Origin: UBA4575 sp002386945
GTDB taxonomy: Bacteria > Pseudomonadota > Gammaproteobacteria > UBA4575
Assembly: GCA_943789445.1 (NCBI GenBank)
Contig: CALSUC010000003.1
Coordinates: 124,001 to 188,000 of the forward strand
Reading direction: 5' to 3'
DNA length: 64,000 nucleotides
Shown here in pieces: positions 27,301-35,098 of this stretch (positions are counted from its first letter, which is position 1; each line of letters starts with the position of its first letter). A model generated the notes under the pieces. It worked only from the letters and a program-made list of their open reading frames with translations. It had not been told where the DNA came from and did not search any database. The position numbers and the translations under genes are program-made.

Positions 27301-30300
27301 AGTGTCAACGCAGCAGTGCCCGCTGTAATACCGCCCGCACTGTCTTCATCACCACTGGCAACGGTATAACTAAAGACCAAAGTATCACTGCCTGAACCCG
27401 ATGTGTAACTGGCTGATTTGCTGACACCGCCGACATCAATGGTGTAGGTTGCTGTACCCGTAATCGTTGTCGCTTCGCTCATTTTAACCGTTACAACGAC
27501 CTTGTCGCCTGCAATCAGCGTACTTGTCTTCGCCACATCTGAGGCATCGGTTGCCGTAATCGTTGCGCTGCTGACGGTTGGCGCTGCTGTATCAACCACA
27601 AGCGTATTAGTCGCAGCAGCAGGTGTGGTTAAGGTTGCATTGTTACCCGCCGCATCTTTTAGCGTGCTGCTACCTGCAAGTGTCAGCGCAGCAGTGCCCG
27701 CTGTAATACCGCCCGCACTGTCTTCATCACCACTGGCAACGGTATAACTAAAGACCAAAGTATCACTGCCTGAACCCGATGTGTAACTGGCTGTTTTTTT
27801 GACATTGCCGAAGAATATGTCATAGGTTGGCGTACCCGTAACCGTTGTCGATTCGCTCATCTTAACCGTTACAACAACCTTATCGCCTGCAATCAGCGTA
27901 CTTGTCTTCGCCACATCTGAGGCATCGGTTGCCGTAATCGTTGCGCTGCTGACGGTTGGCACTGCTGCATCAACCGCAAGCGTATTAGTCGCAGCAAGAG
28001 GTGTGGTTAAGGTTGCATTGTTACCCGCCGCATCTTTTAGCGTGCTGCTACCTGCAAGTGTCAGCGCAGCAGTGCCCGCTGTAATACCGCCCGCACTGTC
28101 TTCATCACCACTGGCAACGGTATAACTAAAGACCAAAGTATCACTGCCTGAACCCGATGTGTAACTGGCTGATTTGCTGACACCGCCAACATCAATGGTG
28201 TAGGTTGCTGTACCCGTAATCGTTGTCGCTTCGCTCATTTTAACCGTTACAACGACCTTGTCGCCTGCAATCAGCGTACTTGTCTTCGCCACATCTGAGG
28301 CATCGGTTGCCGTAATCGTTGCGCTGCTGACGGTTGGCGCTGCTGTATCAACCACAAGCGTATTAGTCGCAGCAGCAGGTGTGGTTAAGGTTGCATTGTT
28401 ACCCGCCGCATCTTTTAGCGTGCTGCTACCTGCAAGTGTCAGCGCAGCAGTGCCCGCTGTAATACCGCCCGCACTGTCTTCATCACCACTGGCAACGGTA
28501 TAACTAAAGACCAAAGTATCACTGCCTGAACCCGATGTGTAACTGGCTGATTTGCTGACACCGCCGAACATCAATGGTGTAGGTTGGCTGTACCCGTAAT
28601 CGTTGTCGATTCGCTCATTTTAACCGTTACAACGACCTTGTCGCCTGCAATCAGCGTACTTGTCTTCGCCACATCTGAGGCATCGGTTGCCGTAATCGTT
28701 GCGCTGCTGACGGTTGGCACTGCTGCATCAACCGCAAGCGTATTAGTCGCAGCAAGAGGTGTGGTTAAGGTTGCATTGTTACCCGCCGCATCTTTTAACG
28801 TGCTGCTACCTGCAAGTGTCAGCGCAGCAGTGCCCGCTGTAATACCGCCCGCACTGTCTTCATCACCACTGGCAACGGTATAACTAAAGACCAAAGTATC
28901 ACTGCCTGAACCCGATGTGTAACTGGCTGATTTGCTGACACCGCCAACATCAATGGTGTAGGTTGCTGTACCCGTAATCGTTGTCGATTCGCTCATTTTA
29001 ACCGTTACAACGACCTTGTCGCCTGCAATCAGCGTACTTGTCTTCGCCACATCTGAGGCATCGGTTGCCGTAATCGTTGCGCTGCTGACGGTTGGCGCTG
29101 CTGTATCAACCGCAAGCGTATTAGTCGCAGCAGCAGGTGTGGTTAAGGTTGCATTGTTACCCGCCGCATCTTTTAGCGTGCTGCTACCTGCAAGTGTCAG
29201 CGCAGCAGTGCCCGCTGTAATACCGCCCGCACTGTCTTCATCACCACTGGCAACGGTATAACTAAAGACCAAAGTATCACTGCCTGAACCCGATGTGTAA
29301 CTGGCTGATTTGCTGACACCGCCAACATCAATGGTGTAGGTTGGCGTACCCGTAACCGTTGTCGATTCGCTCATTTTAACCGTTACAACAACCTTATCGC
29401 CTGCAATCAGCGTACTTGTCTTCGCCACATCTGAGGCATCGGTTGCCGTAATCGTTGCGCTGCTGACGGTTGGCACTGCTGCATCAACCGCAAGCGTATT
29501 AGTCGCAGCAAGAGGTGTGGTTAAGGTTGCATTGTTACCCGCCGCATCTTTTAACGTGCTGCTACCTGCAAGTGTCAGCGCAGCAGTGCCCGCTGTAATA
29601 CCGCCCGCACTGTCTTCATCACCACTGGCAACGGTATAACTAAAGACCAAAGTATCACTGCCTGAACCCGATGTGTAACTGGCTGATTTGCTGACACCGC
29701 CAACATCAATGGTGTAGGTTGGCTGTACCCGTAATCGTTGTCGCTTCGCTCATTTTAACCGTTACAACGACCTTGTCGCCTGCAATCAGCGTACTTGTCT
29801 TCGCCACATCTGAGGCATCGGTTGCCGTAATCGTTGCGCTGCTGACGGTTGGCACTGCTGTATCAACCGCAAGCGTATTAGTCGCAGCAGCAGGTGTGGT
29901 TAAGGTTGCATTGTTACCCGCCGCATCTTTTAGCGTGCTGCTACCTGCAAGTGTCAGCGCAGCAGTGCCCGCTGTAATACCGCCCGCACTGTCTTCATCA
30001 CCACTGGCAACGGTATAACTAAAGACCAAAGTATCACTGCCTGAACCCGATGTGTAACTGGCTGATTTGCTGACACCGCCAACATCAATGGTGTAGGTTG
30101 GCGTACCCGTAATCGTTGTCGCTTCGCTCATTTTAACCGTTACAACGACCTTGTCGCCTGCAATCAGCGTACTTGTCTTCGCCACATCTGAGGCATCGGT
30201 TGCCGTAATCGTTGCGCTGCTGACGGTTGGCGCTGCTGTATCAACTGTTAGCGATACATTGTTGTTAGTATCAGCACCATCGGCGTTGTTATTGCCTGCT

Positions 30301-33035
30301 GCATCACTAAACTTGCTGCTAGCAACTGAGATTTCACCCGCTGTTGTACTACTCACATTGGGGGTAAAGGTCGCTGTATAAATCTTAGTTTCATCAGGCT
30401 TAAGTGCAAAATTAGACAATGCACCACCGGCCACGGTGACATCCTCAACGGCAAAGTCAGTCGATGCTTCACTGAGCGTAAAGGTAATCGTTGCTGTCTC
30501 TCCGCCTTTCAAACTGCTCTCATCACTGGTAATTGCAATGGTTGGCAGCGTTGTATCAATTGTTACTGAGTTAGTATTACCACCAGTACCCGTGATACCG
30601 CCATCAGCAGATAGTCCCACTTTAATGGTGTAGCTCTCTCCATTCACCAGAGCTGGTACAGCTGTACTAGCTAGAGTCCAAGTGGAGCCATTAGTATCGG
30701 AAACTGTTGGCATTGTGCCACTATAGCTCACATCACCTGCGCTCCCACTGGCTGCCTTGAAAACAATACTCTCAATTGTAACGCCTGTTGTCGTATCGTT
30801 TTGATTTGAGAGCGTACCAGTAATAGACAAGCTACTAAGCTCGGTCGCATTAATACCCTTAGTAGAAACAGCCGTTGAACCATTAGACCAAACAGCATCG
30901 GTTGTTAGCGCTGCAACAGTAAAGGCCCAAGAACTTGTGTCACTAATACCTGCATAACTATTGTCTGTAGAATCACGGAAAGCACCAGTATCTATTTGAA
31001 CGTAATAACTATCACCTGCGGTCAAATCGTCAGTCGGGTTAATTGTGATAATTTTTTTGGCAGCATCGATGCTCACTTGACTTGATGTCACATCTATAAC
31101 AACAGACGGCGCCGAGGTGTCCGTACTATTCAAAATAGTAATATTACCAGTGCCTTTCACAACATCTTCTGCAAAGGTCATTGTTAGGTTGGATGCTGGC
31201 GATATATTGCCTGACAATACTGAATCATTGACCTTGGCTACCGCAGAGGTCGCTGCGGAGGTAATTATTTTGCCGCTTCCCTTACTATCATCATAGGTGG
31301 CAACAACGGTTATCGTTTTACCTACATCGGCTTGCGTTAAGGTATAGGTACTATTGGTTGCACCAGTTATATTTGTACCATCTGCCTGCCATTGAAAGGT
31401 CGTATTTTCAACACCATCATCGGGATCTGTAACGCTACCTGCAGTGAGTATTTGGTTTTGTGCTGCCGTGCCACTGATCTTGATGGTGCCCGGATCATCA
31501 TTATCAGCCGCGGTGGTAACGAGGGCCTGTATATTATTCTGACCACTCACAATTGTTGCCCGCATTTTAGTATTTGTTACTGCGACTTTTCTAGCCGTAA
31601 TGTCGATGATACCCGCATCAGTATAATCCTCCAGCGTTAACGCCGGCAGAGCAGTACTTGCACTACTGTAGGCTTCAAGGACCTCGAGTGGATTGATGCC
31701 CAATTGTGTTCTGGCAGTTTCTTTTGATACCTCAAGGATTTCCTCAGTAGCAAGGACAAGACTCGCTTTGGCTTCATCTGAGAAGGTGTCGCCAGTCATT
31801 TGACTACTGAGTGTAGCCATCACTTGTCCCGTCGTTTGGCCTAACATCTCTTCTTGAGCGGAAATCAGAGCCAAAGCGATACCGTATGCATCTGGCGTTT
31901 GGGAGATACCATTAGCGTCTAGCGTAAAATCAGGCGCTGTTAGGATATCATCAACACCAAACGCTGTTCCCACATTCGTATTCGCTCCGTTAGTTGCAGC
32001 CTCTGTTAGAGGCTGTGTAAAGCTAACTGCACCTGAAGTAGTAGCGCTAACACCGGCTTGAGTTGCAGCCATATGGGTTAACGGGGTCAGACTAATGACA
32101 ACATCTCCACTACCATCCACATTGGCAATTGCGAGTAGATTATCGGGGGCATCTGTACGGGCACCTGTTGCTTCATCACGATAATCTACTCCACCGCTAG
32201 CATCCACGAGACGTGCAATTACAGTACCGCTATAACCAGTAGCATCTGTACATTCAAAGGTACCTGTTGCAGGGTTAAAGGTGTCACTCGTCCCTAGAAG
32301 AGTGCCGTCTGCACGGTATAGTTCTATGGTTAGCTCGGTATTGTCAGACAGAACAGGTCCAAGACCGACTACAATACTGTAGTTCACTCCTGTTAAGCCA
32401 GCGCCAACACCAGAGCCAGAGCCAGAGCCAACGCCACTTATTACTACCCCGCCAACAGCAGCAACAGTAGCGAGACTTAGAAAGGAACTACTAACACTAG
32501 CCGCTGCCTCTTCGGTCGCTACTTCAGCCCCAGCCTCAGCCAATACATCACCCAGCGCTAATTGATTGCTTTGCGCTTGCTGAATAGCGTTAGTTAAAGC
32601 AGATTGTCCCTGAGCTAATTCCATTAATGTGAGCATATCGCCATGCGCCAACATCAGTTGACTACCATCGCCTAGCTCTAAACCAACACTGTCAGCAGGT
32701 AGACTGAAATAGCTCAAATCACCTTCAGCATTGCTCTCTAGAGCCATCTCAACAACACATTCACCCTCGGCGCAGAGCGTGAAGTAATCTTGCAATACCA
32801 TCGATTCATCTTCAGTAAACTGCAGACTGAGATCGTCACCTGTACGCAACCCGATGACCTGCTCTAGTGGTAGCAGCTTGGAGTCGATGCGTCGTAGGAA
32901 CCGATACGTTTCTCCCGCGCTTAACTGCAACAGCAGGCTATCATCAGCATGCGTGACTATGACTTCTCGCGCAGACCCATCTGCCGAGGTAATTACTAAG
33001 ACGATTTCTTTCTGAATTTTTTCACCCATAATCAT
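21122..33035 (-). CDS. Giant type-I-secreted Ig-repeat adhesin (adhesin 1), frame interrupted by single-base insertions
   Basis: Read as one gene it would encode about 3,968 aa after removing seven single-base insertions (sites near 24425, 25182, 26219, 26296, 28566, 28588, 29722); 11,914 - 7 is divisible by 3. Layout from the N-terminus: a BapA/LapF-like prefix (about 1-150), a hydrophobic Gly-rich segment, several Ig-like domains, 16 copies of a 126-residue Ig-like repeat, three 263-264-residue modules, RTX nonapeptides and a type I secretion target. Such proteins are exported by a TolC/ABC system, not seen in this window, and act in biofilm or host attachment. The start ATG 33035 (or 33029) is supported by the paralogue at 42392. 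Confidence 0.8.
24181..30240 (-). repeat. Sixteen tandem 378-bp (126-aa) Ig-like repeats
   Basis: The anchor GCTGCTGACGG occurs at 24540, 24918, 25297, 25675, 26053, 26433, 26811, 27189, 27567, 27945, 28323, 28703, 29081, 29459, 29838 and 30216. Spacing is exactly 378 bp except four intervals of 379 or 380, which are the ones containing frame breaks. Each unit encodes VSSATITATDASDVAKTSTL, AGDKVVVTVKMSE, SYTSGSGSDTLVFSYTV and LKDAAGNNATLTTP, a bacterial Ig-like (SwmB/Big-type) fold. Units are nearly identical, with a few fixed variants (GTATY/GTPTY, SATTI/STTVT, PAAAT/PLAAT). Confidence 0.92.
29706..33035 (-). CDS. Adhesin 1, N-terminal open segment
   Basis: 1,109 codons from ATG 33035. The prefix contains LSAGETYRFLRRIDSKLL, IGLRTGDDLSLQF and LQDYFTLCAEGECVVEM. 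A hydrophobic stretch (LSLATVAAVGGVVISG) and a Gly/Ser run follow at about residue 200. Next comes a domain with SIVVGLGPVLSDNTELTIEL, then FQWQADGTNITGATNSTY (Ig-like with the DPDDG lead), a SbsA-like Ig domain (ITINPTDDLTAGDSYYVQID) and a Big-type domain (SLKGGETATITFTLSEAS). The 126-residue repeats start at DTAAPTVSSATITATDASD. The frame is lost at 29722 through one extra base. Confidence 0.78.
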   Translation of the reverse strand: MIMGEKIQKEIVLVITSADGSAREVIVTHADDSLLLQLSAGETYRFLRRIDSKLLPLEQVIGLRTGDDLSLQFTEDESMVLQDYFTLCAEGECVVEMALESNAEGDLSYFSLPADSVGLELGDGSQLMLAHGDMLTLMELAQGQSALTNAIQQAQSNQLALGDVLAEAGAEVATEEAAASVSSSFLSLATVAAVGGVVISGVGSGSGSGVGAGLTGVNYSIVVGLGPVLSDNTELTIELYRADGTLLGTSDTFNPATGTFECTDATGYSGTVIARLVDASGGVDYRDEATGARTDAPDNLLAIANVDGSGDVVISLTPLTHMAATQAGVSATTSGAVSFTQPLTEAATNGANTNVGTAFGVDDILTAPDFTLDANGISQTPDAYGIALALISAQEEMLGQTTGQVMATLSSQMTGDTFSDEAKASLVLATEEILEVSKETARTQLGINPLEVLEAYSSASTALPALTLEDYTDAGIIDITARKVAVTNTKMRATIVSGQNNIQALVTTAADNDDPGTIKISGTAAQNQILTAGSVTDPDDGVENTTFQWQADGTNITGATNSTYTLTQADVGKTITVVATYDDSKGSGKIITSAATSAVAKVNDSVLSGNISPASNLTMTFAEDVVKGTGNITILNSTDTSAPSVVIDVTSSQVSIDAAKKIITINPTDDLTAGDSYYVQIDTGAFRDSTDNSYAGISDTSSWAFTVAALTTDAVWSNGSTAVSTKGINATELSSLSITGTLSNQNDTTTGVTIESIVFKAASGSAGDVSYSGTMPTVSDTNGSTWTLASTAVPALVNGESYTIKVGLSADGGITGTGGNTNSVTIDTTLPTIAITSDESSLKGGETATITFTLSEASTDFAVEDVTVAGGALSNFALKPDETKIYTATFTPNVSSTTAGEISVASSKFSDAAGNNNADGADTNNNVSLTVDTAAPTVSSATITATDASDVAKTSTLIAGDKVVVTVKMSEATTITGTPTYTIDVGGVSKSASYTSGSGSDTLVFSYTVASGDEDSAGGITAGTAALTLAGSSTLKDAAGNNATLTTPAAATNTLAVDTAVPTVSSATITATDASDVAKTSTLIAGDKVVVTVKMSEATTITGTANLHH

Positions 33036-33341
33036 GCTACTTTTAATTTTTATAGATATCTAATTAACTGTTCAAAAATACAATAATTAATGCACAGTCC
33101 CGTTATCTCCGAGTAGCCAATTCACATCTTTTAGGTAAGCGGCCATACTTAGACCTGCCGCCATCGGTTGAATTCTAAATCCTGGGCAATGTGGACCCCT
33201 CCATGCCCGCTATCTGTTACATATTGTTTTATAGATTATTTTTATTCAGCGGCAGCTCGCATTAACTGGAGCCCCATAAAAACAAAAAAATATATTAACC
33301 CAATAAAAAAGCACTTTAATGCGTCTTAAAACCCGAACTAA
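33036..33341 (-). promoter_or_regulatory. Leader region of adhesin 1, conserved with adhesin 2
   Basis: About 170 bp upstream of the start are closely similar to 42393-42560 upstream of adhesin 2. On the minus strand a GGCGGC...GGCCGC stem brackets AGGTCTAAGTATG, and a short frame MAAYLKDVNWLLGDNGTVH with its own AGG ribosome site follows, ending about 60 bp before the adhesin. A structured leader or leader peptide is plausible. The remaining DNA to 33341 is AT-rich and should carry the promoter. Confidence 0.5.
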
Positions 33342-33913
33342 GCGGTCAAACCTCACCAAAATTAAGTTAATTTAACATACAATTAAGTGAGATTATCTTT
33401 GACTATATTTGGAAAGGCAAGTAATTCCAGTCATGTAACAAGAAATAATCACATTGACCGGCGCATGCCCTTGAGCGCGTAGATCGACGACTTATGGTCG
33501 CTCTGGGGCAGCGGATAATAAAGACATTAGGTGAGCACCCGAAAGGGCAGTATCAATCTTATTCAATCACTAGTAGCCCTCGGCATCACCGAGTAATTAC
33601 TTATGATACGTTGCTTGCACTACAAAAGCGGTCAAACCTCACCAAAATTAAGTTAATTTAACAGACAATTAAGTGAGATTATCTTTGGCTATATTTGGAA
33701 AGGCAAGTAATTCCAGTCATGTAACAAGAAATAATCACATTGACCGGCGCATGCCCTTGAGCGCGTAGATCGACGACTTATGGTCGCTCTGGGGCAGCGG
33801 ATAATAAAGACATTAGGTGAGCACCCGAAAGGGCAGTATCAATCTTATTCAATCACTAGTAGCCCTCGGCATTACCGAGTAATTACTTATGATACGTTGC
33901 TTGTACTACAAAA
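33342..33913. repeat. Tandem duplication, two 286-bp units
   Basis: Unit 1 is 33342-33627 and unit 2 33628-33913, beginning GCGGTCAAACCTCACCAAAA. I count four mismatches over 286 bp. The contents are non-coding as far as I can see: an AT-rich half followed by a GC-richer half with a small hairpin (CGAC/TTAT/GGTCG type). CCTCACCAAA also occurs in the terminator just beyond unit 2, a possible microhomology. It fills the space between the two adhesin genes. Confidence 0.85.
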
Positions 33914-33953
33914 AAAGCCCTCACCAAACAACAACGTTAGTGAGGGCTTTTAT
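33911..33953. terminator. Rho-independent terminator of adhesin 2 (bidirectional form)
   Basis: Stem GCCCTCAC / GTGAGGGC (33917-33924 with 33940-33947), preceded by an A-run and followed by TTTTATTT, so it works on both strands. It lies 13 bp beyond the stop of adhesin 2. Confidence 0.85.
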
Positions 33954-33965
33954 TTATCGCTACTT

Positions 33966-34740
33966 TTATAAAACGACTAGATTATCGTCCGCTGTCAAAG
34001 CAGCCAAGTCCAAAGAACCTGTTCCAATGCCGATTAGGGTAATGGTTAAATCTGTACCACTACTATCCCCATTAGCATCAATGGCAATGGTAACGTCGCT
34101 GCCATCATCAGCTACCGTGAGGAAGTCAGACAAGGTATCGCTAGCGGTATAGGTCAAAAGGTCACTTAGATCTAACTTATCAGCCTCTGCGCCTGCACCA
34201 ATGGTAAAGTCAGTAATACGATCATCGCCGTCGGTATCAATATTGTAGTCAAAAATATCATTACCACCGCCACCTGATAACGTATCATTCCCAGCATTAC
34301 CTGTGATGATATTATCACCGCTGCGTCACCTGCAAGGGTATTAACCCCTGCAGTACCCACAATCACACTACTAAGTGAGTCTGCATCATTACCAGAGCTA
34401 TCTTCTAATACAAGACCAGATCGCTGGTTTGGTATAACTCACTGTCACTGTATCGCTATCAGTAATAGCCGCACCATCAATGGTTAAGCTCAACATTCTT
34501 GCCGCTAATGGCAACATTAGTGACAGTCCTACTGCCAGCCACATCCACACTAAAGGCTGAAGCATCGGGAACAGAAGCACTATTTAAATCTTCATCAAAG
34601 GTGATGGTCACTATATTTGCGCTCACTTCTGCTGCCTGATATTCAGGAACTGCTGTATCAACCGAAAAATTAGCGCTAGAGGCAATGAAGTCTGTGGGGC
34701 CTGTAGTCAGGTTATCCCCTTTGATGACGATGTCGTTCAA
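33966..34740 (-). pseudogene. Adhesin 2, C-terminal RTX/type I secretion part in broken frames
   Basis: Three frames together repeat the end of adhesin 1: VTITFDEDLNSASVPDASAF, then VSYTKP, then the RTX stretch, then DTLSDFLTVADDGSDVTIAI and ITLIGIGTGSLDLAAL. Breaks relative to adhesin 1 are an extra A at about 34485, an extra G in GATCGCTGG at about 34424, and two extra bases at about 34320 (CCGCTGCG for TTTGCA). If real, the product would lack its secretion signal. Confidence 0.65.
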
Positions 34741-35098
34741 TGTAGCACCTGCGTACTCAACGAGGTATCCACATGCAAATCACCCGTCGAAGCAACTGTT
34801 GAGGTGTAGAGTAGTGCGCCATTTTGCAGGTAGGTAATCGTCGAGCCAGTACGCTCAATACTCAGTACATCGCCTACCACATAGTTACCGACCCATAGCC
34901 CTCCGGAGGATCTCCGCTGCCGTTTTCAAAGACCCCAATCGTACCACCTTGTTCATATAAAGCGCGTAATCAATCGTGGTATAGCTTGCATTGGTATCGC
35001 TGTCAGAAAGACCAATCATACGTTCCGTATTCGTTTCAGCTGCCGTAGTCGATACCGAGCCATCTGCAGTGATGGCCTGATCCGAGAAGGCGCCTGCA

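Noticed and set aside
24352..29722. Programmed ribosomal frameshifting to explain adhesin 1 breaks
   Set aside because: The sites lack a slippery heptamer and differ in type; seven such events in one protein are not credible, and each break equals a merge of two repeat variants.
24181..30240. Regular tandem repeats suggesting a CRISPR array
   Set aside because: Units are 378 bp, nearly identical throughout with no unique spacers, and encode Ig-like protein repeats.
21122..30633. Many plus-strand open frames opposite the adhesin repeats
   Set aside because: They recur in every repeat, lack ribosome sites, have no family features and are antisense shadows of the coding strand.
32440..32520. 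LapG-type periplasmic cleavage site in adhesin 1
   Set aside because: The sequence TVAAVGG has an AAV but lacks the preferred preceding residue, and no LapD/LapG genes are visible.
33036..33210. c-di-GMP (GEMM) riboswitch in the adhesin leader
   Set aside because: The GEMM core strings and tetraloop-receptor pattern are not present; only a simple stem and short frame are seen.
33342..33913. Insertion sequence in the duplicated 286-bp units
   Set aside because: No transposase frame, no inverted ends and no target duplication; it is a simple tandem duplication.
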